Shown here: positions 17,028 through 25,325 of the stretch, piece by piece | How positions within the stretch are numbered: the first letter of the stretch is position 1 | How the letters are laid out: each line of letters opens with the position of its first letter | NCBI GenBank assembly: GCA_963712905.1 | Contig: CAVQJU010000004.1 | Location: forward strand, 186,001-250,000 | DNA length: 64,000 bases | Direction of reading: 5' to 3' | Source of the DNA: CAVQJU01 sp963712905 | GTDB lineage: Bacteria; Acidobacteriota; Vicinamibacteria; Vicinamibacterales; CAVVIG01 | Notes under the pieces: model-generated | The model's input: only the letters and a program-made list of their open reading frames with translations | Databases searched by the model: none | What the model was told of the DNA's origin: nothing | Program-made: the position numbers and the translations under genes

Positions 17028-17666
17028 ATGCGGCCTCTGGCCATTTTCATTTTCCTCATCACTGCGATCGCGTCCCGCGCGAACGCCCAGGATCCGCCGC
17101 CGCGCATCGGTCCGTTCGTAGTCGACGTGCACATGTCGATTCCGTCGTTTCCGACCGATTCGCAGCAGCTGGCGGACAGCCGCTCCTTGAACCTGGCCGA
17201 ACTGCCGGGGCGCGGTCTCGGCGGACAAATGGGCGCGCACTACTATTTGCCGGCCTGGGGCGCGCTCACCGTCGGTATCGGCGGCGAGGTGATGATCGCC
17301 CGTGCCAGCAGCACGCCAGCCGACCCGTCGTCCGGCCTCCGATCCGTCAATGAACGGCTCGTGTCCGCGGCGCCGCAGCTCTCGTTCAATTTCGGATCGG
17401 GGCACGGCTGGAGCTACCTGAGCGGGGGCATCGGCCGGGCGGTCTGGGCGATTCACGAGGCCGGCCTCGATCCGAGCGAAGCCGACGTCGAGCCGCTTCA
17501 GACGGTCAACTACGGCGGCGGCGCGCGCTGGTTCATCAAGAACCATCTGGCGTTCAGCCTCGACGTGCGCTTCTACGAGATCCGTGAGGGCACGCCGATT
17601 CCCCCGGTGCCGGGCAGCCCGCGGACCACGCTGTTCATCATCGCCGCCGGCATCTCCCTCAAGTAA
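17028..17666 (+). CDS. Putative outer-membrane beta-barrel protein
   Basis: 212 residues. A signal peptide (LAIFIFLITAIASRANAQ, cleavage near 21) precedes amphipathic strands (ALTVGIGGEVMIARAS, AAPQLSFNFGSGHGWSYLSGGIGRAVW, VNYGGGARWFIKNHLAFSLDVRFYEIR). The protein ends LFIIAAGISLK. Short strands with many Gly and aromatic residues fit a small outer-membrane barrel of the OmpA or OmpW type. It is divergent from the YetF-like gene; a possible -10 (TACAAT, 17011-17016) lies just upstream. No specific family can be named. Confidence 0.6.
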   Translation: MRPLAIFIFLITAIASRANAQDPPPRIGPFVVDVHMSIPSFPTDSQQLADSRSLNLAELPGRGLGGQMGAHYYLPAWGALTVGIGGEVMIARASSTPADPSSGLRSVNERLVSAAPQLSFNFGSGHGWSYLSGGIGRAVWAIHEAGLDPSEADVEPLQTVNYGGGARWFIKNHLAFSLDVRFYEIREGTPIPPVPGSPRTTLFIIAAGISLK

Positions 17667-17677
17667 CCACATAAGCA

Positions 17678-17757
17678 GCCACAGAGGCACAGAGCCCGCA
17701 GAGGCTTCCCCTTTTCCGCGTGAAACGGAGTCTCTGTGTTCTTTGTGCCTCCGTGGC
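17678..17757. repeat. Palindromic repeat between convergent genes (CAGAGGCACAGAG type)
   Basis: Arms 17678-17703 and 17732-17757 are inverted complements over 26 bases with about five mismatches (GCCACAGAGGCACAGAG against CTTTGTGCCTCCGTGGC). The inner arm ends CGCAGAG, as in the elements at 6004 and 24549, so it is probably a related family. It fills the space between the barrel gene and the lipoprotein gene and may act as a bidirectional terminator. Confidence 0.75.
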
Positions 17758-17773
17758 GCCGTCTGGGAATCTA

Positions 17774-18244
17774 TCAGCGCGTCAGCAAGAGGTCGCCGCT
17801 TGCGGCGAAGGGCGGTGTGCACGTGGTGGAGGTCACCGTGTATCCGCCCGTGAGGGTGGACGTCGTGCCGGTCCGCGCCGTCATCGTGCCGCCAAGCTGT
17901 CCGGCGCACGCCGGCTGCGACGGGATTCCCTGCTGTCCGACGGAAATCGTGTATGCCAGCGACGAGCCGCTCAGCGTGCCCGTAAGAAAACCGTTCAGGA
18001 GCACGACGCCGTTGGGAAGCCGGACCAGTACCGGGCCCGATACGGAGGTGCCCGACTGCGTCAGCGTCCACACCATTTCCGACGTCACCGCCTGCACCGC
18101 GAAGTTGCCGCGCCATGTGCCCGTCAGGTCGATTGCCTGCGAAGGCGGTGTCGCGGAACTCTGAATCGACGAGCAGCCCGCCCCGACCGCCGCTGTCAAC
18201 ATGACGATCGAGACGACCGATCGGAGCCTCCCGGTCCATTGCAT
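17774..18244 (-). CDS. Putative lipoprotein of unknown function
   Basis: 156 residues with a lipoprotein signal: hydrophobic VVSIVMLTAAVG followed by the lipobox VGAGC. The mature protein is Ser/Thr/Gly-rich with repeated strands (LTGTWRGNFAVQAV..., VLLNGFLTGTLSGSSLAYTI..., GGTMTARTGTTSTLTGGYTV). This pattern is seen in acidobacterial lipoproteins with a lipocalin-like or beta-sandwich LTGTW motif. It contains a cysteine pair (ACAGQL, TTCTPP) that could form a disulfide. No function can be assigned. Confidence 0.6.
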   Translation of the reverse strand: MQWTGRLRSVVSIVMLTAAVGAGCSSIQSSATPPSQAIDLTGTWRGNFAVQAVTSEMVWTLTQSGTSVSGPVLVRLPNGVVLLNGFLTGTLSGSSLAYTISVGQQGIPSQPACAGQLGGTMTARTGTTSTLTGGYTVTSTTCTPPFAASGDLLLTR

Positions 18245-18311
18245 GTGAATTCACCCTCGCTGTGGTTGTTCAAAGTGTACGCCGACTTCGGGCTACCATC
18301 TGTGCCGGCCG

Positions 18312-20516
18312 ATGAAGCGACCGGGACAGTTTGCGATTGCGGCGGGTTTCTTCCTGCTGAGCTTGTGGGTGACCTGGCCGCTGGTGCTCCATCTCGACGA
18401 AGCGCTGCCGGGCGATCTCGGCGATCCGCTGCTGAATACGTGGATTCTCGGATGGGACGCCGACCGCCTTCGCCACGGCCTGGCCGGACTGTGGAACGCC
18501 CCGATCTTCTTTCCGTATCGCAACACGCTGGCGTTTTCCGAACATCTGCTCGGCATCGGCGTACCCGTCGCCCCGATTGTGTGGCTCACGGGCCGGCCGT
18601 TTGTCGCCTACAACGTCGCCTTCGTCGCGTCGTTCGCGCTGGCCGGCTTCGGGATGTGGCGGCTCGCACGGCGTCTGACGACGCGCGAGGACGCGGCGAT
18701 CCTCGCGGGCGCAATTTTCGCGTTCGCTCCGGCCAGGCTGGGCCAGATCGGCCACCTGCAGGTGCTGATGTCGGGTTGGATGCCCCTTGCGCTGCTCGGC
18801 CTGCACCAGTACTTCGAAACGGGATCGCGGCTCGCGCTCGCGGCGTTCACGGCGGCGTTCATCGTGCAGGGGCTGTCGAACGGCTACTACCTGTATTTCC
18901 TGGCCGTGCCCGCTGTGATCCTCTCGCTCCACGCCCTGGCGACGCGCGCGCCCGATCGGCGCCGCATTGCGACTGGCCTGGCCGTGAGCGCGCTGTGCAT
19001 CCTCGTGACGTTCGCGCCGATCGCTCTCGTGTACTTCGACGTGCGGCAGACGTACGGTCTCCAGCGAACAGAAGACGAGGTCTCGACCTTCGGCGCCGAT
19101 CTCGGCGCGTACCTCCACGGCAACGAAGCGCTTCGCCCGCCGATTCGCATCTGGCGCGCGCTGCCGCACTACGACAAGCCGGGTGGGCCGGAAGGCGAGG
19201 TGTTCCCGGGCATTGCCGCCATCGTGCTGGCGTTCGCCGCGCTCTGGCCTCGCCGCCAGAAGCCGGCCAACGCCGGTGAGCGCAGCAGCGTCGTGCCGCT
19301 GTACGCCGCGATTGGGACGGCCGCGCTCGTCCTTTCGATGGGCGCCGATCCAACCGTGTGGGGCGTGCGGTTACCGATCGGCGCCGTGTACCGGTGGCTC
19401 TTCGCCTACGTGCCGGGCTTCAACGGCTTGCGAGTCCCGGCACGATTCTCGACGGTCGTGCTGCTCGCGCTGGCCGTGCTCGCAAGCGTCGGCTTTGCGC
19501 GAATCGCCTCGGACCTGCGGCCTCGGGCGCGCATCGCCGCCTGCGTCGCGGCGCTCGCGATCATCCTGCTCGAAGGCACGGGCGGCGCGATGCCGCTGGC
19601 ATTCCTGACACCCCACGGGCGTCCCGATCGCGCGGCGTACGCCTGGGTCCGCGATGGCGGCGCCGGCGCCGTACTCGAACTGCCGGCGGGGGAGCTCGAC
19701 ACCACCTTCCGCACGTATCAGTACGAGTATCAGACGCTGTTTCACCACCGCCCGATTGTCAACGGCGCGAGCGGCTACAACTCGGCGCTCCAGGTGTTCC
19801 TGGGCAGCTCCGCGTCGCCGCTCGTCGAAGCCGGCTACTTTTCAGACGGGCTGCGCGCGCTGCGGCAGGCTGGTGTGAGCACGGTCGTCGTGCATACGGA
19901 GGCGTTTGCCGACGCGGCGACAGGCGCGTCGATCGTCGAGCTGTTCAAGCGGGAGATGGCGACCGGGGCCGGCGCAAGCCAGGTCGCCTCCGAGGCCGCG
20001 TTTCCCGGGATTGTCGTCTACCGTCTGGCGGAGTGGCGCGACGCTGGAGCGGCGTCGGCCGGCGACGTGCGCAGCGCGACGGGGCGGGCGATGCCGCCGT
20101 CCAGCTTTGTCGCAACATCGAGCCACGCCGGCGATCGCCTGGAGCGCGCGTTCGACGGCAACATCGAGACGCGATGGGTTTCGGGCGAGCGGCAGTCCGG
20201 CACGGAATGGATTGACGTCGCGTTCGATCGGCCGCACGACGTCGCGCGCGTGCGAATCCTGACCGCCGATCGGAGCCTCGGCGATTACCCGCGCGAACTG
20301 ATCATCGAATCTGTTGACGGCGCTGGTCCGCCGGTCACGCTCTTTCGCGGCACGATCGTGCAGCCACTCGTCCAGGGCCTTGTTGCCGATCCGTTGCACG
20401 GTCCCATCGACATCACGCTTCCTGCCAATCGCACATCGCATCTGCGCCTGCGCCAGGTTGGCCAGACGCGGATCTGGTTCTGGGCCGTCGATGAACTGCA
20501 GGTGTTCGAGCGCTAA
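18312..20516 (+). CDS. Polytopic membrane protein (GT-C/YfhO-like) with C-terminal discoidin-like domain
   Basis: 734 residues. The first ~440 form about ten hydrophobic helices beginning FAIAAGFFLLSLWVTWPLVLH. An early periplasmic DLGDPLLNTWILGWD segment has the acidic residues expected for GT-C glycosyltransferases. A soluble region follows, then a C-terminal ~150-residue domain (ATSSHAGDRLERAFDGNIETRWVSG...WIDVAFDRPHDVARVRIL) with the F5/8 type C (discoidin) pattern. The likely job is transfer of a lipid-linked sugar to an envelope glycan or protein, but donor and acceptor are unknown. It stands alone, followed by a hairpin at 20526-20546. Confidence 0.7.
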   Translation: MKRPGQFAIAAGFFLLSLWVTWPLVLHLDEALPGDLGDPLLNTWILGWDADRLRHGLAGLWNAPIFFPYRNTLAFSEHLLGIGVPVAPIVWLTGRPFVAYNVAFVASFALAGFGMWRLARRLTTREDAAILAGAIFAFAPARLGQIGHLQVLMSGWMPLALLGLHQYFETGSRLALAAFTAAFIVQGLSNGYYLYFLAVPAVILSLHALATRAPDRRRIATGLAVSALCILVTFAPIALVYFDVRQTYGLQRTEDEVSTFGADLGAYLHGNEALRPPIRIWRALPHYDKPGGPEGEVFPGIAAIVLAFAALWPRRQKPANAGERSSVVPLYAAIGTAALVLSMGADPTVWGVRLPIGAVYRWLFAYVPGFNGLRVPARFSTVVLLALAVLASVGFARIASDLRPRARIAACVAALAIILLEGTGGAMPLAFLTPHGRPDRAAYAWVRDGGAGAVLELPAGELDTTFRTYQYEYQTLFHHRPIVNGASGYNSALQVFLGSSASPLVEAGYFSDGLRALRQAGVSTVVVHTEAFADAATGASIVELFKREMATGAGASQVASEAAFPGIVVYRLAEWRDAGAASAGDVRSATGRAMPPSSFVATSSHAGDRLERAFDGNIETRWVSGERQSGTEWIDVAFDRPHDVARVRILTADRSLGDYPRELIIESVDGAGPPVTLFRGTIVQPLVQGLVADPLHGPIDITLPANRTSHLRLRQVGQTRIWFWAVDELQVFER

Positions 20517-20525
20517 GACGGTGCA

Positions 20526-20546
20526 GTGTGCTTTGAAACAGCACAC
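20526..20546 (+). terminator. Possible terminator hairpin
   Basis: A perfect 7-bp stem (GTGTGCT 20526-20532, AGCACAC 20540-20546) with a 7-base loop sits ten bases after the stop of the GT-C-like gene. No T-tract follows, so intrinsic termination would be weak. It may instead be an mRNA end stabiliser. Confidence 0.4.
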
Positions 20547-20715
20547 GCACGCCCAAGATGGGTTCGGCCAATAAATTAACCGACATTCCGCAAGCTCTGG
20601 CTGGGCATGTGTTTCATTCCAGACCAAACGTGCACATCCTGTCACTCTCGGAAGATCTTCCCGTAAGTAGCCGTCACGATTGCCGTTAGTTTCAAATTGA
20701 CGCCTCTGATGTTAA

Positions 20716-20730
20716 TGGCAGAGTGATTGC
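20716..20730 (+). promoter_or_regulatory. Sigma-54-type (-24/-12) promoter upstream of S8 protease gene
   Basis: The sequence TGGCAGAGTGATTGC has GG and GC elements at the exact sigma-54 spacing (consensus TGGCAC-N5-TTGC), followed by a T run. Transcription would start near 20742, about 35 bases before the protease ATG. The preceding ~170 bases are AT-richer than average and hold no gene, which leaves room for an enhancer-binding protein. No activator site is identified. Confidence 0.55.
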
Positions 20731-20775
20731 TTTTGGAACTCGAGAGTACTTGAGGAACCCCTTTTGAGTGATCCT

Positions 20776-22533
20776 ATGAACCCTCGTCAAGCTGGTCGCA
20801 TGTGGACCCGGCGCATTGCCGGCGTTCTTTTCTGTCTCGTTTTCGGATCGGCGTTCGGGTTTCGCGGCGCGCAGGGCGCGCACCGTGCGCGCCTGTCGTC
20901 GGACCTCGTCGTTCACGAAGGTCGCCGCACGGCGCAGCGCAAGCGCGTCATCCTGCACGGCACGCCTGAGGAAGTGCAGGCGATCGCCGAACGGCATCAT
21001 CTGTCGGTCGTGCGTCTGCTGGGCGGCGGGGGCGCGGTCGTGTCGGTCAACAGCGCCGAGCTGACCGAGCTCGCGAGCGACGACCTCGTCGAGCACATCT
21101 CGCCCGACTCGCGTGTCCACCTGATGATGACGGTGTCGAACACGTCCACGGGCGCGACACAGGTTCGTACGGGCACCAAAGGGCTCCTGGGCCTGGTCGG
21201 CGCGTATCCGGCCGTGACGGGCAAGGGTATCGGCGTCGCCGTGCTCGACTCGGGTATCTCCACCCATGCCGCCCTGAAGAACGTCGTCGCGAGCGTGAAC
21301 TTCGTGACGGGCGAGACCGGATCCGCCGACGAGTTCGGACACGGCACTCACGTCGCGGGGATTATCGGCGGGGCCGCGACCAGTGTCACGAGTCTCTACG
21401 CCGGCGGCGTCGCTCCCGACGCGAACATCATCAACGTGCGAGTCCTTGGCCCCGACGGGACCGGCACCACGAGCGACGTGATCGCCGGCATGGAATGGGC
21501 GATCGCGAACCGCGCGCGCTACAACATCCGCGTCATCAACCTGTCGCTCGGCCACCCCGTGACCGAGCCGTCTGTCACCGACCCCTTGTGCGAGGAAGTC
21601 GAGAAGGCCACGGCACTCGGCATCGTGGTCGTCGCGGCCGCGGGCAACGCGGGCAAGACGGCTGACGGACGAACCGTGCTCGGCGGAATCGCGTCTCCAG
21701 GGAACTCGCCGTTCGCGTTGACCGTCGGCGCCGTCAACACGTGGCAGACGCCCGGCCGGTCCGACGACTCGGTGACGACCTACAGCTCGCGCGGGCCGAC
21801 GCGCTTCGAACAGGCCGTCAAGCCGGACGTCGTCGCTCCCGGGAACAAGATTGTGTCCCTCGAGGCGTCGCAGTCCTACCTCTCGATGAACTTCTCCGCG
21901 CTCCACATCGCCGGAAGCGGGACGAACGCCTACATGCGCCTGAGCGGCACGAGTATGGCGACGCCGATGGTCAGCGGCGCCGTCGCGTTGCTGCTGCAGG
22001 CGAGCCCGTCGCTCACGCCGGCGCAGGTGAAGCTGGCGCTGCAGTCCGGCGCGACCTACCTGCCTGAGGATGGCTTGATGGCCGGCGGCGCCGGCAGCGT
22101 GAACTTCTGGACGTCACGGCAGATCACCGGAACGGGGGGCCTCGGGCTCGTGCAGGGCCTGCTCGGTACGCTCGGCGGCCCGACCGGCGCGTCGTTCTGG
22201 GATACGGGAACGCTGACCACGCGTCTCTACCATGGTCAGGGGCTCCGGCTTCTGAATCTGGTTGACTCGCTCGCCGCGTGGCTGAACCCGTCGCGCCTGC
22301 ACTTCGGCGACCTGAACCTCGTCGGGTTGCAGAATCCGCTGGCAGCGCTGCCGCCGAACCGGCTCATCTGGGGGCAGGTGTCCACATGGGCGGCCAGCGA
22401 CGACATCATCCTGTGGGGCGACACTGTTTACGACCCCGACGGGCAGATTATTCTCTGGGGCGACACCAACACCACGGATGACTACATCATCCTGTGGGGA
22501 GACACGATCGTCACGGATCCCGATCCCCGCTGA
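20776..22533 (+). CDS. S8 family subtilisin-like serine protease with C-terminal ILWGD repeats
   Basis: 585 residues from the ATG at 20776; an in-frame TTG at 20764 is less likely. After a signal peptide (IAGVLFCLVFGSAFGFRGAQG) and an inhibitor-like prodomain, the subtilisin core has Asp158 (AVLDSGIS), His189 (GHGTHVAG), oxyanion-hole Asn (AAAGNAGK) and Ser393 (SGTSMATP). The tail carries a motif repeated three times (DIILWGDTV, QIILWGDTN, YIILWGDTI) plus a weaker RLIWGQ. The active site is complete, so it should be an exported, self-processing protease. Its stop overlaps the HD-GYP start (TGATG), and a sigma-54-like promoter lies just upstream. Confidence 0.9.
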   Translation: MNPRQAGRMWTRRIAGVLFCLVFGSAFGFRGAQGAHRARLSSDLVVHEGRRTAQRKRVILHGTPEEVQAIAERHHLSVVRLLGGGGAVVSVNSAELTELASDDLVEHISPDSRVHLMMTVSNTSTGATQVRTGTKGLLGLVGAYPAVTGKGIGVAVLDSGISTHAALKNVVASVNFVTGETGSADEFGHGTHVAGIIGGAATSVTSLYAGGVAPDANIINVRVLGPDGTGTTSDVIAGMEWAIANRARYNIRVINLSLGHPVTEPSVTDPLCEEVEKATALGIVVVAAAGNAGKTADGRTVLGGIASPGNSPFALTVGAVNTWQTPGRSDDSVTTYSSRGPTRFEQAVKPDVVAPGNKIVSLEASQSYLSMNFSALHIAGSGTNAYMRLSGTSMATPMVSGAVALLLQASPSLTPAQVKLALQSGATYLPEDGLMAGGAGSVNFWTSRQITGTGGLGLVQGLLGTLGGPTGASFWDTGTLTTRLYHGQGLRLLNLVDSLAAWLNPSRLHFGDLNLVGLQNPLAALPPNRLIWGQVSTWAASDDIILWGDTVYDPDGQIILWGDTNTTDDYIILWGDTIVTDPDPR

Positions 22534-24533
22534 TGCCATCCCCTGCGGCCTCCCCCCGGACCGGAGGCGCTGGCGACGAGACGCATGTTCCGTCGCCGGC
22601 GCTTCCGATCTACGTACGATCCGTCATCGCGATCGGCGCGGCGGCGATTGTGTGGTCGCTGCCCGCGTTGTTCCGGATGCCGCACGGGGTCGTCTGGCTG
22701 CTGTTCACCGTGCTCGCACTGCTGACCGGCCGCTACACGATGAAGATCGCGTCGTTGTCGGCCAACATCTCGGTAACCGACACGTTCTTCATTACGGCCG
22801 CCGTCCTTTTCGGTCCCGAGGCGGCGACGATCGCGGTCGTGCTCAACACCAGCCTCGTCTCGTTCAGAAGGGGCCACAGCGCCGAACGCATCGCGTTCAA
22901 CACGGCGGCTCCGGCGCTCGTGATGTGGCTGGCCTCCCACGCGTTCTTCGCCGTCGCGCGGATTGAACCGCTCGCTCAGGCGCCGGCGCCGGTCGGGCAC
23001 CTCATCGTGCCGCTGATCGTTCTGACCGCGACGTACTTCCTGATCAATACCGGGCTTACAGCCGTGGCTATCGGACTCGACAGCAGGCAGCCGCCGTTCC
23101 GAATCTGGCGTCAGCACTTTCTCTGGTTGTCGGTGAGCTACTTCGCAGCGGCGTCAGTCGCCTTCTGTCTGGTGGTTCTCATCCAGCAGGTGAGCCTCGT
23201 CGCGGCTGCGATGGTGCTGCCGCTGTTGATCATCTTCCACCTGACGCTCAGCACCTCGTTCGGCCGGCTGGAGGACGCCCAGCGCCACCTGGGCGACATG
23301 GACCATCTGTACCTCTCGACCGTCGAGACGCTCGCCATGGCGATCGACGCGAAAGACGACGTGACGCACGACCACGTCCGGCGCGTGCAGGCGTACGCGA
23401 TGGGCCTGGCGAAGGAACTGGGCGTCACCGACGAACTGGTCCTCAAGGCGATCGAGGCGGCCGCGCTGCTGCACGACACAGGCAAGCTGGCGGTGCCCGA
23501 GCACATCCTGAACAAGCCGGGGAAGCTCAACGAGGCGGAATTCGAACAGATGAAGCGCCATGTAGATGTCGGCGCCGACATCCTGTCGCTCGTGGAATTC
23601 CCGTATCCGGTCGTGCCGATTGTCCGGTGCCACCACGAGAGCTGGGACGGCAGCGGGTATCCTCGCGGCGTTCGCGGCGAGGACATCCCCATCGGGGCGC
23701 GGATCCTGTCGGTGGTGGACTGCTTCGACGCGCTGACCTCGGACCGGCCCTACCGCGCCGCGATGACCAACGAGGCGGCGTTCGACATCCTCCGCGAGCG
23801 GAGCGGGAAGATGTACGACCCGCGCGTCGTCGAACGGTTCATCGCTGTTCAGCCGCTCATCGCGCCGGCCGACGCGGACGATGCGCAGGCCAGGCAGCAG
23901 GTGATCCAGCAGATCGTCCGGTCCGCGAAGGCTCCGGCTCCGGCCGCCGACGCCGCGCCCGCACCGGCCGCGTCGTCAGTGCCCGAGGACGTGTTGGCCT
24001 TTGTGAGCCTCTCGCGGCTGGCCTCAGGCGATCACACGGCCGCCGACGTGCTGGCGCTTGCGTCCATGCTGCTTCGCGACACGGCCTCGCCGTCCACGCT
24101 TGCGTGGTACGTCCTCGACCCGGCCGCGAACGCCCTCAAAGTGGCCCACGCGTCGGGGCCCGCCGCCGATCTGTTCCGCGGCCTGTCGATTCCGATCGCG
24201 TCGCGGCTTTCCGGATGGGTGGCCGCCAACCGGCAGCCGATCGTCAATTCCGACCCGGCGCTCGATCTCGGATCGCAGCAGGCGGCGGCTGCATCACTTC
24301 AGAGCTGCTTGAGCGTGCCGCTGGTGACCGGCGAGCTGCTCGTCGGCGTGCTGTCAATCTATGCCTCCCGGCCGCACGCGTTCAGCGAGGATCAGGGCCG
24401 GCTCATGCAGATGATTGCCCCGCACGTCGCCACTGCCGTCTCGCGCACCAGGCGGCGGGAACAGGACGCGCCCGCACCAGGCGCCGAGAAGGCGCACGGC
24501 GGTCCGCTGCGCCTGGTCGCAACCGGCCGGTAG
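22533..24533 (+). CDS. Membrane HD-GYP phosphodiesterase with GAF domain
   Basis: 666 residues from the ATG at 22533, which overlaps the protease stop. Five or six N-terminal helices (SVIAIGAAAIVWSLPALF to LVAAAMVLPLLIIF) form a MASE-like sensor module. The HD-GYP domain follows (LLHDTGKLAVPEHIL, HHESWDGSGYPRG, VVDCFDALTSDRPYR) with all metal-binding His/Asp and GYP residues. An Ala/Pro linker at ~470-490 leads to a C-terminal GAF domain. HD-GYP enzymes hydrolyse cyclic di-GMP. Coupling to an exported protease suggests a shared response, perhaps surface or biofilm remodelling, but that is inference. A palindromic repeat follows. Confidence 0.9.
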   Translation: MPSPAASPRTGGAGDETHVPSPALPIYVRSVIAIGAAAIVWSLPALFRMPHGVVWLLFTVLALLTGRYTMKIASLSANISVTDTFFITAAVLFGPEAATIAVVLNTSLVSFRRGHSAERIAFNTAAPALVMWLASHAFFAVARIEPLAQAPAPVGHLIVPLIVLTATYFLINTGLTAVAIGLDSRQPPFRIWRQHFLWLSVSYFAAASVAFCLVVLIQQVSLVAAAMVLPLLIIFHLTLSTSFGRLEDAQRHLGDMDHLYLSTVETLAMAIDAKDDVTHDHVRRVQAYAMGLAKELGVTDELVLKAIEAAALLHDTGKLAVPEHILNKPGKLNEAEFEQMKRHVDVGADILSLVEFPYPVVPIVRCHHESWDGSGYPRGVRGEDIPIGARILSVVDCFDALTSDRPYRAAMTNEAAFDILRERSGKMYDPRVVERFIAVQPLIAPADADDAQARQQVIQQIVRSAKAPAPAADAAPAPAASSVPEDVLAFVSLSRLASGDHTAADVLALASMLLRDTASPSTLAWYVLDPAANALKVAHASGPAADLFRGLSIPIASRLSGWVAANRQPIVNSDPALDLGSQQAAAASLQSCLSVPLVTGELLVGVLSIYASRPHAFSEDQGRLMQMIAPHVATAVSRTRRREQDAPAPGAEKAHGGPLRLVATGR

Positions 24534-24548
24534 AACGGTCCGCGTTTT

Positions 24549-24639
24549 ACGACGTTGAACGCAGAGCACACTGAGCACACGGAGACTTCTTCTGAAAAGA
24601 GTCCTCTGCGAACTCTGCGTGCTCCGCGTTGAACGTCGT
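24549..24639. repeat. Palindromic repeat (ACGACGTTGAACGCAGAG arms), intergenic copy
   Basis: Arms ACGACGTTGAACGCAGAGCAC (24549-24569) and its near-complement at 24619-24639 match at 19 of 21 positions. The element fits between two convergent stop codons with only a few spare bases. It shares its terminal 18 bases with the element translated inside the methyltransferase gene at 6004-6104. Confidence 0.85.
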
Positions 24640-24641
24640 GA

Positions 24642-25325
24642 TCAGGCGCTGACGCGTCCGTCTGCGAGCTGCAACACGCGCGTTGCGAACGTGGCGGCGA
24701 AGTCTTCGTCGTGCGTGACGACGAGCAGCGTCCGGCCCTGGTCGACCAGACCGCGAAGCAGCACTCCCAACTCCTCGCGACGCTGTTGATCGAGCGCCGC
24801 CGTCGGCTCGTCCATCAGCAGCACTTTCGGATCGACCGCAAGCGCGCGCGCGATCGCCACACGCTGCGCTTCGCCGCCCGACAGCTCCCGCGGCAGCGCT
24901 GCCGCCCGGTGCTCGACGCCGAGCGCCTGCAGCAGCTCGTGCGCCCGCCGGCGCGCCTCGTCCCGGCCGACGCCGTGCGCGTGCACCGGAGCCAGGCACA
25001 CGTTGTCGAGCGCCGACACGTGCTCGAACAGGCAGTGAAACTGGAAGACCAGCCCCACCTTGCGCCGCAGCCGGCGCAGTGCGGCCCGTCCGGCCGACGT
25101 CGCGGACAAGTCGCCAGACGGCAGGGAGACGTCTTCGACGGCGACTTGCCCAGCCTGAAATGGCTCGAGCCCGGCAATCGCTCGAAGGATGGTCGTCTTG
25201 CCCGAGCCGGATGGTCCCATGATGACGACGAGCTCACCTTGTCCGACTGCGAAGCTCGCGCCACGCAGGATTTCCTGCGGGCCGCGGCGGAGATGCACGT
25301 CGCGCAACTCGAGAATCGCGTTCAT
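24642..25325 (-). CDS. ABC transporter ATPase, polar amino-acid type (GlnQ-like)
   Basis: 227 residues from the ATG at 25325. Walker A is GPSGSGKTT, the Q-loop region VFQFHCLFEH, the signature LSGGEAQRVAIARAL (Glu at the usual Gln/Gln position, common in this group), Walker B LLMDEPTAALD and the switch VVTHD. Its start overlaps the stop of the fused binding-protein/permease gene. The order binding domain-permease-ATPase is that of a complete polar amino-acid importer. Substrate is unknown. Confidence 0.9.
   Translation of the reverse strand: MNAILELRDVHLRRGPQEILRGASFAVGQGELVVIMGPSGSGKTTILRAIAGLEPFQAGQVAVEDVSLPSGDLSATSAGRAALRRLRRKVGLVFQFHCLFEHVSALDNVCLAPVHAHGVGRDEARRRAHELLQALGVEHRAAALPRELSGGEAQRVAIARALAVDPKVLLMDEPTAALDQQRREELGVLLRGLVDQGRTLLVVTHDEDFAATFATRVLQLADGRVSA

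Noticed and set aside
20517..20715. Riboswitch upstream of the S8 protease/HD-GYP genes, for example a cyclic di-GMP type
   Set aside because: No GEMM-like conserved segments are visible, and the region lies mostly upstream of the predicted transcript start.
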